Below, one piece after another: positions 15,994 to 27,466 of a DNA stretch of 61,951 bases. Numbering within the stretch: position 1 is the first letter of the stretch; each line of letters opens with the position of its first letter. The notes under the pieces are model-generated. The model ran no database searches. It had not been told where the DNA came from and saw only the letters and a program-made list of their open reading frames with translations. The stretch is from an uncultured Rhodopila sp. GTDB taxonomy: Bacteria > Pseudomonadota > Alphaproteobacteria > Acetobacterales > Acetobacteraceae. The stretch covers positions 1 to 61,951 of the forward strand of contig NZ_CAIWTY010000013.1 in NCBI RefSeq assembly GCF_903915725.1, written 5' to 3'. The translations under genes and the position numbers were made by a program.

Positions 15994-17763
15994 ATGCCAA
16001 ATACGCCTTGTCGGAAGCCGGACAACCTCAACATCGAGATGGATCAGATGGTGCTCATGAATGACACTGCCGCCATCGCGGCGAATGACCGCCTTCCCTA
16101 CCGCTCCGATGTCGCGCTGCTCGGGATCTACGAAATCTCGAAGCTGCTGTGCGGCCCCGGGAGCCTGCAGGACGTGCTCGCCGGTACTATGTACGTGTTG
16201 CACAGTTTTCTCGACATGGGCAACGGCGTCATCGCCCTGATCGACGACAACGGGGAACCCGAGCACGTCTTCTCCGCGTCGCACAGCAACATCATGGCGC
16301 GCGACTATTTCGCCGCCATCCCGGAAAAAGCCGTCGGCCAGATGATGGTCACCGAAATGCCGGTGGTGATCGAGAACGTTGCCCAGGACACCAGCTTCGG
16401 CGTGTGGGACACCACTCTGTGGGGCAGCGAAGGCAAGAATTACGCGTTCGTCGGCGTGCCGATACGGGATCGCGGCCGCGCCATCGGGGTGATGACGATC
16501 GACCGGGAATGGATGTCGATGGGCGATGTCCGCACCGATGAGGATGTCCGCTTCCTGAAGATGGTGGCCAACCTGATTGGCCAGACCGTGCGGCTGCATC
16601 GCATGGTGATCCGCGACCGTGAACGCATTCTGGACGACCAGCGCCGCATGGAGAAAGAGCGCGAGGTGCATGTGCCGCATGACGGCCACCGCACCGCCGC
16701 TTCGGGCATTATCGGCGAAAGCTCGGCACTGCGGGCGGTCATGGACAAAGTGCGGCTGGTCGCCCGCAGCAACGCCCCGGTTTTGTTGCGCGGCGAATCG
16801 GGGACGGGCAAGGAATTGTTCGCCCAGGCGCTGCATGAATCCTCGCCCCGGCGCGACAAGCCGTTCGTCAAGCTGAACTGCGCGGCGCTGCCGGAAAGCG
16901 TGCTTGAATCCGAACTTTTCGGCCACGAAAAGGGATCGTTTACCGGTGCCGTGGCCCAGCGCAAGGGCCGCTTCGAACTCGCCGACGGCGGCACCTTGTT
17001 CCTTGACGAAATCGGCGAAATCTCCGGATCGTTCCAGGCGAAATTGCTGCGCGTCCTGCAAGAGGGTGAGTTCGAACGTGTCGGCGGCACGCGCACCCTG
17101 AAGGTGGACGTGCGCATGGTCAGCGCCACCAACCGCAACCTGGAAGATGCGGTGGCGAAAGGGACGTTCCGCGCCGATTTGTATTATCGTTTGGCAGTGG
17201 TGCCGATCGCCCTGCCGCCGCTGCGCGATCGGCCGGGGGATATCCCGTTGCTGGCTCAGGAATTTCTGCGCCGGTTCAACGCTGACAACAAGACGCGCGT
17301 GGCGCTTGCGCCGTCGGCGATGCCGGTGCTGCAGTCGTGCTATTTCCCCGGCAATGTGCGGGAGCTGGAGAACTGCATCCGCCGCACCGCCACGCTGACC
17401 GGCGGCGACCGCATCAACGACAAGGACTTTGCCTGCCACAACGATGGCTGCCTGTCGGCGGTGCTGTGGAAGCAGGCCCCGCGCCAGGCGCATGCGCCTG
17501 CCCTGCCGGCACCTCCGGTTGCGGTGGTCTCGGCGCCGCCCACGATCGAACTGCCGGTGCTGAGCGAGCCGACCTGCGGGTCCGCGGCGACCTGCAAGGT
17601 GCCGAATGGCGGCGGCAGCGGGCAGTCGGAATATGAGCAAATCGTCGAGGCGATGGAACGATCCGGTTGGGTTCAGGCCAAGGCCGCGCGTATCCTGAAC
17701 ATGACCCCGCGGCAGATCGGCTACGCGCTGCGGAAGCATAACATTCCGATCAAGAAGTTCTGA
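15994..17763 (+). CDS. nifA: nif-specific transcriptional activator NifA
   Basis: A 589-residue enhancer-binding protein acting with RNA polymerase-sigma54. Residues about 40-205 are the GAF domain, 235-465 the AAA+ domain with Walker A GESGTGKE (267-274), the sigma54 loop as GSFTGA (314-319) and Walker B LFLDEIGE, and 557-589 the helix-turn-helix. Cysteines 449, 461, 481 and 486 fit C-X11-C-X19-C-X4-C, the motif of NifA proteins that sense oxygen or redox directly and need no NifL; no nifL is present. The linker has an additional CGSAATC pair. ATG at 15994 is used; ATG codons at 16039 and 16054 are alternatives. Confidence 0.96.
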   Translation: MPNTPCRKPDNLNIEMDQMVLMNDTAAIAANDRLPYRSDVALLGIYEISKLLCGPGSLQDVLAGTMYVLHSFLDMGNGVIALIDDNGEPEHVFSASHSNIMARDYFAAIPEKAVGQMMVTEMPVVIENVAQDTSFGVWDTTLWGSEGKNYAFVGVPIRDRGRAIGVMTIDREWMSMGDVRTDEDVRFLKMVANLIGQTVRLHRMVIRDRERILDDQRRMEKEREVHVPHDGHRTAASGIIGESSALRAVMDKVRLVARSNAPVLLRGESGTGKELFAQALHESSPRRDKPFVKLNCAALPESVLESELFGHEKGSFTGAVAQRKGRFELADGGTLFLDEIGEISGSFQAKLLRVLQEGEFERVGGTRTLKVDVRMVSATNRNLEDAVAKGTFRADLYYRLAVVPIALPPLRDRPGDIPLLAQEFLRRFNADNKTRVALAPSAMPVLQSCYFPGNVRELENCIRRTATLTGGDRINDKDFACHNDGCLSAVLWKQAPRQAHAPALPAPPVAVVSAPPTIELPVLSEPTCGSAATCKVPNGGGSGQSEYEQIVEAMERSGWVQAKAARILNMTPRQIGYALRKHNIPIKKF

Positions 17764-17771
17764 CGTTGCCC

Positions 17772-17800
17772 GTCATGGCGCGGCGCGTCCGCGCCATGAC
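17772..17800. repeat. REP-like palindrome, copy 2 (possible nifA terminator)
   Basis: GTCATGGCGCGG and CCGCGCCATGAC make a perfect 12-bp stem with a 5-base loop, 9 bases after the nifA stop. It is the same type of element as at 6942-6970, with compensating changes in the stem. There is no T tract, so any terminator action would not be classical. Confidence 0.7.
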
Positions 17801-17904
17801 GCGACGGTCCGCGAGGGTACGCGTTCCGACATAATTGTCCGACTTCTCACGCACCCGACACTGCAGCCGCCCTTATCCCCCTGTCTTCCCTGCACTTTCC
17901 CGTC

Positions 17905-17920
17905 TGGCACGCCGTTTGCT
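17905..17920 (+). promoter_or_regulatory. sigma54 promoter of nifB
   Basis: TGGCAC-GCCGT-TTGCT is a full match to the -24/-12 consensus, 38 bases before the nifB start codon. No TGT-N10-ACA site was found in the 140 bases upstream. Confidence 0.88.
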
Positions 17921-17958
17921 CTCATACTGCCAATCCCCGCCGGCGGAAGGAGCAACTC

Positions 17959-19434
17959 TTGGCCAATATCATTTCCCTCGACAGCCTGATGGCCCCCGTC
18001 ACGCCGGAAGCGATGCGAGAGCAGCTCGAATCCAGCGGCTGTGCGTCGTCAAGCTGCGGCTCTTCCGACGGCCCGGCCGACATGGACCCGGAGGTCTGGG
18101 CCAAGGTTAAGGACCACCCGTGCTATTCCGAAGAGGCGCACCATTATTTCGCCCGCATGCACGTGGCAGTCGCGCCGGCTTGTAATATCCAATGCAACTA
18201 CTGCAACCGGAAATACGATTGTTCCAACGAGTCCCGTCCGGGCGTCGTCTCGGAAAAGCTGACCCCGGAACAGGCCATGCGCAAGGTCGTCGCCGTCGCC
18301 AACGCGGTGCCGCAGTTTTCCGTCCTCGGCATCGCCGGCCCCGGTGACGCCTGCTACGACTGGAAGAAGACCAAGGCTACCTTCAAGGAAGTCTCCGCGC
18401 GCATTCCCGACGTCAAGCTGTGCCTGTCCACCAACGGTCTGTCCCTGCCCGACCATGTGGACGAGATCATGGACATGAACATCGATCACGTCACGATCAC
18501 CATCAACATGGTCGATCCGCAGATTGGCGTCGCGATTTACCCCTGGATTTACTACAAGAACCGCCGCTGGACCGGCCTGGAAGCCAGCCAGATTCTGCAT
18601 GAGCGGCAGATGCTCGGCCTGGACATGCTGGCGGAACGGAAGATCCTGGTGAAGGTCAACTCCGTCATGATCCCCGGGATCAACGACCAGCACCTGATCG
18701 AGGTCAACCGGGTGGTGAAGGCCAAGGGCGCCTTCCTGCACAACGTCATGCCGCTGATTTCCGACCCCGCCCACGGCACACATTTCGGCCTGACCGGTCA
18801 GCGCGGTCCGAGTGCGATGGAACTGAAGGAGCTGCAGGACAAATTGTCCGGCGGTGCGAACCTGATGCGCCATTGCCGGCAATGCCGTGCTGATGCGGTC
18901 GGCATGCTCGGCGAGGACCGCGGTCAGGAATTCAATATGGACCTGCTGCCCGAAGTGGCCGAATACGACCCGTCAAAGCGCGCCGCCTACCGGGCCGTTG
19001 TTGCCGAGGAACGTGGCGAGCACATTGCCAAGAAGGTCGCAGCGGCGCAGACCGTTGCGGCTGCCGAAACCGATGCAAAATTGCTGGTCGCCGTGGCCAC
19101 GAAAGGCGGCGGCCGAATCAACCAGCATTTCGGTCACGCGACGGAATTCCAGGTCTATGAAGTTTCGTCCGCCGGCATCAGCTTCAGCGGCCACCGCAAG
19201 GTGGAAAAATACTGCGAAGGCGGCTGGGGCGAAGATGCAACGCTCGACAGTGTCATTGCCGCCCTGGACGGCATCAAAATCGTTCTGTGCGCCAAGATCG
19301 GCGATTGCCCGAAGGACAGCCTGGCGTCGGCCGGCATCGTCGCATCGCATGAATACGCTTACGACTGGATCGAGGCGGGTATTGCCGCCTGGTACGCCGC
19401 GGCCCATCCCGCCGCTACGCGTCTGACTGCCTGA
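17959..19434 (+). CDS. nifB: FeMo-cofactor biosynthesis radical SAM protein NifB
   Basis: A 491-residue protein that makes NifB-co, the [8Fe-9S-C] precursor of FeMo-cofactor. The radical SAM motif is in [16 protein letters not shown] (about residues 73-88), with further cluster cysteines near the N-terminus and at [10 protein letters not shown]. The C-terminal 110 residues (from about 375) form a NifX-like domain ([15 protein letters not shown]), so this is the long two-domain NifB. The start is TTG at 17959 with AAGGAGC 8 bases upstream. First gene of nifB-fdxN-lrv-nifZ-nifT-SIR2-like under the sigma54 promoter at 17905. Confidence 0.97.
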   Translation: MANIISLDSLMAPVTPEAMREQLESSGCASSSCGSSDGPADMDPEVWAKVKDHPCYSEEAHHYFARMHVAVAPACNIQCNYCNRKYDCSNESRPGVVSEKLTPEQAMRKVVAVANAVPQFSVLGIAGPGDACYDWKKTKATFKEVSARIPDVKLCLSTNGLSLPDHVDEIMDMNIDHVTITINMVDPQIGVAIYPWIYYKNRRWTGLEASQILHERQMLGLDMLAERKILVKVNSVMIPGINDQHLIEVNRVVKAKGAFLHNVMPLISDPAHGTHFGLTGQRGPSAMELKELQDKLSGGANLMRHCRQCRADAVGMLGEDRGQEFNMDLLPEVAEYDPSKRAAYRAVVAEERGEHIAKKVAAAQTVAAAETDAKLLVAVATKGGGRINQHFGHATEFQVYEVSSAGISFSGHRKVEKYCEGGWGEDATLDSVIAALDGIKIVLCAKIGDCPKDSLASAGIVASHEYAYDWIEAGIAAWYAAAHPAATRLTA

Positions 19435-19456
19435 GCAAAAAAAGGAGAAGATGGTT

Positions 19457-19645
19457 ATGGCTTACAAGATCGTTGCTTCCCAGTGTACCGCCTGCGGAGC
19501 ATGCGAATTCGAATGTCCGAACGCGGCTATTGCGACCAAGAAGGGCGTCTACGTCATCAACGCGGCGAAGTGCACCGAGTGCGACGGCGAGCCCGCGCGG
19601 TGTGCCGCGGTGTGCCCGGTCGAAAATACCTGCATTCCGGCCTGA
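19457..19645 (+). CDS. fdxN: 2[4Fe-4S] ferredoxin FdxN
   Basis: A 62-residue bacterial ferredoxin with two cluster motifs: [11 protein letters not shown] and then [15 protein letters not shown] with an insertion in the second. Small ferredoxins of this kind next to nifB donate electrons to NifB or nitrogenase. The second of two in-frame ATGs (19457) is preferred because it lies at normal distance from GGAG; the first, at 19451, is only about 4 bases from it. Confidence 0.92.
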   Translation: MAYKIVASQCTACGACEFECPNAAIATKKGVYVINAAKCTECDGEPARCAAVCPVENTCIPA

Positions 19646-19652
19646 CATCAGG

Positions 19653-20420
19653 GTGGACGAGGCGGAAGAAGCGCTGGACTGGACTGGGCAGCCGATCGAT
19701 TGCGTTGTTTGCCCCCATGCGGGGCAAGCGGCCTGCGAGCTCCTGAAGGCCTGCGTCAACGATCGCCGTGCCCGGCGCATCGAGCGCTTCTTCCAGGCCA
19801 ACCGGGAACTGGCGGACGATTATCTGGAGCATCCGTATTTCGAAGTGCGGGCGCTGGCTGGCCGCTACTGCAACGTGTTCCGCCTGCAACGCCTGATGAA
19901 CGATCCGGAACCGGAACCGCGCGCCTCGGCTGCCCTGCGTCTGCCTCTGCCGCGCGCCCTGCCCATGAAAGCCGACGCCGATCGGCGGGTGCGCGTGGCG
20001 TTGGCGAGCCGGTTGACGGGGCAGGCACAACTGGACATGACGACGGACCCGGACAGTTGGGTGCGCCTTGTCGTGGCCCGCCGCCTGCCGCCTGAAATGC
20101 TGATCGTCGTCGCCAACGACGTCGATTCCGAGGTGCGGCGCGTGGCGGCGCGGCGCATGACATTGTCCGCCCTGCCCGCCATGGTTGGCGATCCGGAACC
20201 GATGGTGCGGCTGGAAGTGGCCGAACGGTTGCCGCCGGAGCGGCTACATCTGCTGGCGCGCGACCCCGACATGCGGGTTCGTTTCACCGTGGCGGAGCGG
20301 ATCGATCTTGAGTCTCTGGCGGCATTCCGTGATGACCCCGAGTCGGTCATCCAGGAACTGGTCGCCGCGCGTCTGGCTTCATCGTTGAAAGAGGAAGACA
20401 CCAATGGGCCTGGGACGTGA
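19653..20420 (+). CDS. LRV-repeat [4Fe-4S] protein
   Basis: A 255-residue protein with an N-terminal four-cysteine cluster domain (CVVC, then C at about residue 29 and C at 35, before VNDRRARRIERFF) followed by leucine-rich variant repeats, short helical units such as DSWVRLVVARRLPPEML and DSEVRRVAARRM. It resembles Azotobacter LrvA, whose structure shows a [4Fe-4S] N-terminus plus a curved LRV superhelix. Function is unknown. Start is GTG at 19653, 8 bases after the fdxN stop; the last 17 bases overlap nifZ. Confidence 0.85.
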   Translation: MDEAEEALDWTGQPIDCVVCPHAGQAACELLKACVNDRRARRIERFFQANRELADDYLEHPYFEVRALAGRYCNVFRLQRLMNDPEPEPRASAALRLPLPRALPMKADADRRVRVALASRLTGQAQLDMTTDPDSWVRLVVARRLPPEMLIVVANDVDSEVRRVAARRMTLSALPAMVGDPEPMVRLEVAERLPPERLHLLARDPDMRVRFTVAERIDLESLAAFRDDPESVIQELVAARLASSLKEEDTNGPGT

Positions 20421-20688
20421 AGAGGAAATCGAGATCTACAAGCCGCCTGCGTTCAGGGCCGGCACAAAGGTCTATGCCAACCGCCAGGTGAAAAACGACG
20501 GCACCATGGCCGGCCGCGAAATCGGCGAGGTTGTCGTGAAAAAAGGCGATGTCGGTTATGTTCGCGACATCGGCATGTACCTGCAACGGTATTACGTCTA
20601 CGCTGTCGAATTCATCGATCGCGGTTCCGTCGTCGGCATGCGTGGCCGAGAGCTGGAACTGTTCGAAACCAAGGAAGCCACTCCATGA
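20404..20688 (+). CDS. nifZ: NifZ
   Basis: A 94-residue NifZ, which helps mature the P-cluster of the NifDK protein. The family block FRAGTKVYANRQVKNDGT and KKGDVGYVRDIGMYLQRYYVYAVEF is complete. Start lies inside the end of the LRV gene, with GAGGAAG upstream; the stop overlaps the nifT start by 4 bases. Confidence 0.93.
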   Translation: MGLGREEEIEIYKPPAFRAGTKVYANRQVKNDGTMAGREIGEVVVKKGDVGYVRDIGMYLQRYYVYAVEFIDRGSVVGMRGRELELFETKEATP

Positions 20689-20897
20689 AGGTTATGGTCC
20701 GCCAGGCAGCCGGTGTGTTGTCGATCTACGTCCCGAAAAAAGACCTTGAGGAAGTGGTGGTCGAAAAGGAACTGGAAACCATTTGGGGCGGCTGGGTCAG
20801 GCTCAAAAACGGCTGGGTGCTCGAGATGCCGGCGATGGAAACGCCGCCGCGCCTGCCGATCACCGTCAATGCGCGCAAGCGCGGTGAGGAGGACTAG
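20685..20897 (+). CDS. nifT: NifT/FixU
   Basis: A 70-residue NifT. The typical sequence is complete: MKVMVRQ, LSIYVPKKDLEE and WGGWVRLKNGWVLEMP. The protein is conserved in nif clusters, but no function is assigned and mutants often grow normally. Start overlaps the nifZ stop (ATGA). Confidence 0.92.
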   Translation: MKVMVRQAAGVLSIYVPKKDLEEVVVEKELETIWGGWVRLKNGWVLEMPAMETPPRLPITVNARKRGEED

Positions 20898-20902
20898 ATC
20901 CG

Positions 20903-22889
<1,987 letters not shown>

Positions 22890-22897
22890 TGTGAACG

Positions 22898-22923
22898 GGC
22901 CGCCGCGGCGATCCGCGGCGGCC
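22898..22923 (+). promoter_or_regulatory. nifH-nifD intercistronic stem-loop
   Basis: GGCCGCCGCGG and CCGCGGCGGCC form a perfect 11-bp GC stem with a 4-base loop, just after the nifH stop and with no T tract. A structure here can protect nifH mRNA from 3' decay and cause partial termination, which would give more NifH than NifDK (inference). Confidence 0.75.
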
Positions 22924-22954
22924 TGGTTTCTTCCGGCGATCAGGAGAGCCGAAC

Positions 22955-24445
22955 ATGAGTCTAGACGAAGAAGTACCCTTTCAGAACGACGGCGAATTGC
23001 ATCAAAAACTGATCGCTGAAGTTCTTGCTGCCTACCCGGACAAATCCCGCAAGCGCCGCCAGAAGCACCTTTCGGTTGCCAAAGCGCTGGATACGCCGGA
23101 AGCCAAAGAAGAAGGCTTGCTGACTGAATGCGACGTTAAATCCAACATCAAGTCCATTCCGGGCGTGATGACGGTTCGCGGCTGCGCCTACGCCGGTTCG
23201 AAGGGCGTGGTGTGGGGTCCGGTTAAGGACATGGTGCATATCAGCCATGGCCCGGTCGGATGCGGCCAGTATTCCTGGTCCCAGCGCCGCAACTACTACA
23301 TCGGCAAGACCGGCGTCGATACGTTCGTGACGATGCAGTTCACCACCGATTTCCAGGAAAAAGACATCGTCTTCGGTGGCGACAAGAAGCTTGAGAAGAC
23401 CATCGACGAAATCGGGGAACTCTTCCCGCTCGCGAAGGGTATCTCCATCCAATCCGAGTGCCCGATCGGCCTGATCGGCGACGACATCGAAGCGGTGTCG
23501 CGCAAGAAGCACAAGGAAACCGGCACCACCATCGTTCCGGTTCGTTGCGAAGGCTTCCGCGGCGTGTCGCAGTCGCTCGGCCACCATATCGCGAACGACG
23601 CGATCCGGGACTGGGTGTTCGACAAGAAAGACGTTGAGCACGAAGCCGGCCCGTACGATGTCAACGTCATCGGCGATTACAACATCGGCGGCGATGCCTG
23701 GTCCAGCCGTATCCTGCTGGAAGAAATCGGCCTGAAGGTTGTCGGCAACTGGTCCGGTGACGCGACGCTCGCGGAAATCGAGAAGGCGCCGAAGGCGAAG
23801 CTGAACCTCATCCATTGCTATCGGTCGATGAACTACATCTGCCGGCACATGGAAGAAAAATACGGCATGCCGTGGCTTGAGTATAACTTCTTCGGCCCGA
23901 CCCAGATCGCCGAAGGCCTTCGCAAGATCGCCGCGCATTTCGATGCGACGATCCAGGAGAATGCGGAGAAGGTTATCGCGAAGTACCAGGTCCTGGTCGA
24001 CGCGATTATCGCGAAGTACAAGCCGCGCCTGAAGGGCAAGACCGTGATGCTGTATGTCGGTGGCCTGCGCCCCCGCCACGTGGTCAACGCCTACAATGAC
24101 CTCGGCATGGAAATTGCCGGCACGGGCTATGAGTTTGCCCATGGCGACGATTATCAGCGGACCGGTCATTACGTTAAGGACGGCACGCTGATCTACGACG
24201 ATGCGACCTCGTTCGAACTGGAGAAGTTCATCGAAGGCATTCGTCCTGACCTGGTTGGCTCCGGCGTCAAGGAAAAGTATCCGGTGCAGAAGATGGGCAT
24301 TCCGTTCCGTCAGATGCATTCGTGGGATTACTCCGGCCCGTATCATGGCTACGACGGGTTCGCGATTTTCGCACGCGACATGGATCTTGCCATCAACAAC
24401 CCCGTGTGGGGCCTGTTCAAGGCACCGTGGAAGAAGGCGGCCTAA
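22955..24445 (+). CDS. nifD: nitrogenase MoFe protein alpha chain
   Basis: A 496-residue subunit carrying the FeMo-cofactor. P-cluster cysteines are seen in [18 protein letters not shown] and [11 protein letters not shown]; the cofactor cysteine lies in [11 protein letters not shown] and the cofactor histidine in [13 protein letters not shown]. The Q of [16 protein letters not shown], near the cofactor, is also present. The sequence is of the Mo type, not VnfD or AnfD. It is followed after 3 bases by nifK. Confidence 0.99.
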   Translation: MSLDEEVPFQNDGELHQKLIAEVLAAYPDKSRKRRQKHLSVAKALDTPEAKEEGLLTECDVKSNIKSIPGVMTVRGCAYAGSKGVVWGPVKDMVHISHGPVGCGQYSWSQRRNYYIGKTGVDTFVTMQFTTDFQEKDIVFGGDKKLEKTIDEIGELFPLAKGISIQSECPIGLIGDDIEAVSRKKHKETGTTIVPVRCEGFRGVSQSLGHHIANDAIRDWVFDKKDVEHEAGPYDVNVIGDYNIGGDAWSSRILLEEIGLKVVGNWSGDATLAEIEKAPKAKLNLIHCYRSMNYICRHMEEKYGMPWLEYNFFGPTQIAEGLRKIAAHFDATIQENAEKVIAKYQVLVDAIIAKYKPRLKGKTVMLYVGGLRPRHVVNAYNDLGMEIAGTGYEFAHGDDYQRTGHYVKDGTLIYDDATSFELEKFIEGIRPDLVGSGVKEKYPVQKMGIPFRQMHSWDYSGPYHGYDGFAIFARDMDLAINNPVWGLFKAPWKKAA

Positions 24446-24448
24446 ACC

Positions 24449-25984
24449 ATGCCACAGAACGCAGACAAGGTCCTGGACCATCAGCCGCTTTTCCTTGAGC
24501 CTGAGTATAAGGAAATGCTGGCCCGGAAGGCCCTGGGCGAAGGCCTGCCTTGCGCCGAAGAGACGGCGAAGGTCGGTGAGTGGACCAAAAGCTGGGACTA
24601 CCGCGAGAAGAATCTTGCTCGCACCGCACTGACGGTCAATCCCGCCAAGGCGTGCCAGCCGCTGGGTGCCGTTTTCGTTGCCGCCGGGTTCGAAAAGACC
24701 CTGAGCTTCGTGCATGGTAGCCAAGGGTGCGTTGCTTACTACCGCAGCCATCTGTCGCGGCACTTCAAGGAGCCGTCTTCGATCGTTTCCTCCTCGATGA
24801 CCGAGGATGCGGCGGTGTTCGGCGGGCTGCAGAACATGATCGACGGCCTGTCCAACGCCTACACGTTGTACAATCCGAAGATGATCGCCGTTTCGACCAC
24901 TTGCATGGCCGAAGTTATCGGTGACGATCTGCAATCGTTCATCAGGGGCGCCAAAGAGAAGAAATCCGTTCCTGAGGAATTCAACGTTCCCTACGCCCAC
25001 ACCCCGGCTTTCGTCGGCAGCCACACGACCGGCTACGACAACATGCTGAAGGGCATTCTGGACAACTTCTGGAAGGGCAAGACGGCTACACCGGGCACCG
25101 CGATCAACATCATTCCGGGCTTCGACGGTTTCGCTGTTGGCAACAACCGTGAACTGAAGCGCATCCTGGATGAGATGGGCGTCGAATACACGATCCTGTC
25201 CGACGTTTCGGATCAGTTTGATACCCCCTCCGACGGCGAGTTCCGCATGTTCGATGGCGGCACCACGCTGGAAGCGACGGAAGCGGCTATCAATGCAAAG
25301 GCGACTTTGTCGTTGCAGGAATACTGCACGCAGAAGACGCTGGAATACGCTGAGACTTTCGGCCAGAAGACCGCCAGCCTGCACTATCCGCTGGGTATCG
25401 GCGGAACCGACGATCTGCTGACCACGATTTCGGAACTCAGCGGCAAGCCGATCCCGGACTCGCTGGAGAAAGAGCGTGGCCGTCTGATCGATGCGATGGC
25501 GGACAGCCAGGCCTGGCTGCACGGCAAGACCTACGCGATCTACGGCGATCCGGACTTCGTCTACGGCATGGCACGTTTCATCCTGGAAACAGGCGGCGAG
25601 CCGCGTCATTGCCTGGCCACCAACGGCAGCAAGGTTTGGGCGGATCAGATGCGGGAACTGTTCGCATCCTCACCGTTCGGCTCGCAGTGCCAGGCGTGGG
25701 CTGGCAAGGATCTTTGGCACCTGCGGTCTATCCTCCACACCGAACCGGTGGATCTGCTGATCGGCAGTTCTTACGGCAAGTATCTGGAGCGGGACTGTAA
25801 AACGCCGCTGATCCGGCTGACCTTCCCGATCTTCGATCGCCACCACCATCATCGCTTCCCGGTCTGGGGCTATCAGGGTGGACTGCGCGTGTTGGTAACG
25901 ATCCTGGACAAGATTCTCGACGTCCTTGATCTGAAGACCAACGAACCAGGTGAGACTGACTACTCCTTCGACCTGGTGCGCTAA
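24449..25984 (+). CDS. nifK: nitrogenase MoFe protein beta chain
   Basis: A 511-residue subunit that shares the P-cluster with NifD. The three ligand cysteines are in [24 protein letters not shown] and [12 protein letters not shown], and the following serine or histidine context is normal. The C-terminus ([20 protein letters not shown]) matches the family. Length is usual for alphaproteobacteria. Confidence 0.99.
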   Translation: MPQNADKVLDHQPLFLEPEYKEMLARKALGEGLPCAEETAKVGEWTKSWDYREKNLARTALTVNPAKACQPLGAVFVAAGFEKTLSFVHGSQGCVAYYRSHLSRHFKEPSSIVSSSMTEDAAVFGGLQNMIDGLSNAYTLYNPKMIAVSTTCMAEVIGDDLQSFIRGAKEKKSVPEEFNVPYAHTPAFVGSHTTGYDNMLKGILDNFWKGKTATPGTAINIIPGFDGFAVGNNRELKRILDEMGVEYTILSDVSDQFDTPSDGEFRMFDGGTTLEATEAAINAKATLSLQEYCTQKTLEYAETFGQKTASLHYPLGIGGTDDLLTTISELSGKPIPDSLEKERGRLIDAMADSQAWLHGKTYAIYGDPDFVYGMARFILETGGEPRHCLATNGSKVWADQMRELFASSPFGSQCQAWAGKDLWHLRSILHTEPVDLLIGSSYGKYLERDCKTPLIRLTFPIFDRHHHHRFPVWGYQGGLRVLVTILDKILDVLDLKTNEPGETDYSFDLVR

Positions 25985-25995
25985 ACGACGAACGG

Positions 25996-26016
25996 CGGGC
26001 GGCCTTGTGCCGCCCG
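25996..26016 (+). promoter_or_regulatory. nifK-nifE intercistronic stem-loop
   Basis: CGGGCGGC and GCCGCCCG form an 8-bp stem with a 5-base loop between the nifK stop and the nifE ribosome site. Without a T tract it may be a processing or attenuation structure lowering nifEN expression. Confidence 0.6.
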
Positions 26017-26037
26017 TCATTTCCCGGGAGAGTCCGC

Positions 26038-27459
26038 ATGAGCGAAGCTTTGAAGGCCCGCATCGCCGGCGTGTTCAACGAGCCTGGCTGCGACACGAAC
26101 ATTGCCAAGGATACGAAGGATCGTAAGAAGGGCTGCTCCAAGCCGCTGACTCCCGGCGCCGCTGCCGGCGGCTGCGCTTTTGACGGCGCAAAGATCGCGC
26201 TGCAACCTCTGACCGACGTCGTGCATCTGGTGCACGGTCCCCTGGCTTGCGAGGGCAATGGCTGGGACAATCGTCACGCTTCCAGTTCGGGTTCCAAGCT
26301 GTATCGCACGGGCTTCACCACCGACATGACGGAAATGGATATCGTCATGGGCAATGGCGAGAAGCGGCTGTATCGCGCCATCAAGGAAGCGATCGCCCGT
26401 TATAACCCGCCCGCGGTGTTTGTTTACGCCACCTGCGTGCCTGCCGTTATCGGCGACGACATCGAAGCCGTCTGCAAACATGCGACGGCAAAGCTCGGCA
26501 CGCCTTGCATTCCAATCAATGCGCCAGGTTTCGCGGGTTCGAAGAACCTCGGTAACAAGCTGGCCGGCGAGGCGCTGCTCGACTACGTCATCGGAACGAT
26601 TGAGCCGGAGATCGTCACCGACACGGACATCAACATTCTCGGCGAATACAATCTTTCAGGTGAACTTTGGCAGATCCTGCCATTGTTCGACAAGCTTGGC
26701 ATTCGCGTGCAGTCCTGCGTGACCGGCGACGCGAAGTTCCGCCAAGTTGCGTCTTCGCACCGCGTCCGGCTCAACATGATGGTCTGCTCGACCGCGCTGA
26801 TCAACGTTGCCCGCAAGATGCAGCAGAAATACGGTATCCCTTATTTCGAAGGCTCGTTCTACGGGATTTCGGACACATCAGATGCCCTGCGGATGATCGC
26901 CGGCATGCTGGTGGAGCGCGGCGCCGATGCGTCGTTGATTGCCCGGACCGACGTTCTGATCGCCGCCGAGGAAGCCCGTGCCTGGGCGCGTATCGAAACC
27001 TATCGCGCCGCACTGAAGGGCAAGCGGGTGCTGCTGTATACCGGCGGGGTAAAGTCCTGGTCGATCGTTGCGGCTTTGCAGGAAATCGGCATGGAGATCG
27101 TCAGCACGTCCGTGCGGAAATCCACCGACAACGACAAGGACAAGATCAAGGCGCTGATGGGCGGCGATGCCCACATGGTGGACGCAATTCCGCCGCGCGA
27201 AATGTACGCTTCGCTGATGCGCGGTGAAGCCGACATCATGCTGTCCGGTGGCCGCACCCAATTCACCGCGCTGAAGGCGAAAACTCCTTGGTTGGACATC
27301 AACCAGGAACGCCACACCGCCTATGCCGGCTACGACGGGATGGTCGAGTTGGTCTCGGAACTGCATCGAGCGATCGTCAACCCCGTGTGGCAGGAGGTCC
27401 GCCGGCCCGCGCCTTGGGACGTGAACGTGCCGGGCGCCCTTATCGAATCCGCGTGCTGA
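26038..27459 (+). CDS. nifE: FeMo-cofactor scaffold protein NifE
   Basis: A 473-residue NifD paralog which with NifN forms the scaffold where NifB-co becomes FeMo-cofactor. Conserved segments are GCAFDGAKIALQPLTDVVHL, HGPLACEGNGWDNR, YATCVPAVIGDD and GEYNLSGELWQILP. The start is ATG at 26038 after GGGAGAG. It continues the nifHDK transcript and is followed by nifN 7 bases later. Confidence 0.97.
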   Translation: MSEALKARIAGVFNEPGCDTNIAKDTKDRKKGCSKPLTPGAAAGGCAFDGAKIALQPLTDVVHLVHGPLACEGNGWDNRHASSSGSKLYRTGFTTDMTEMDIVMGNGEKRLYRAIKEAIARYNPPAVFVYATCVPAVIGDDIEAVCKHATAKLGTPCIPINAPGFAGSKNLGNKLAGEALLDYVIGTIEPEIVTDTDINILGEYNLSGELWQILPLFDKLGIRVQSCVTGDAKFRQVASSHRVRLNMMVCSTALINVARKMQQKYGIPYFEGSFYGISDTSDALRMIAGMLVERGADASLIARTDVLIAAEEARAWARIETYRAALKGKRVLLYTGGVKSWSIVAALQEIGMEIVSTSVRKSTDNDKDKIKALMGGDAHMVDAIPPREMYASLMRGEADIMLSGGRTQFTALKAKTPWLDINQERHTAYAGYDGMVELVSELHRAIVNPVWQEVRRPAPWDVNVPGALIESAC

Positions 27460-27466
27460 GGGCGCC

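Noticed and set aside
15904..17739. A 611-codon minus-strand frame
   Set aside because: Exactly opposite nifA, with no protein-like motifs; shadow of a high-GC gene.
17820..17900. NifA site upstream of nifB
   Set aside because: Several TGT triplets occur, but none has ACA after exactly ten or eleven bases; an ACATAATTGT dyad is in the wrong order.
22961..25609. An 882-codon open frame on the minus strand
   Set aside because: It is antisense to nifD and nifK and composed of their complementary codons; no independent features.
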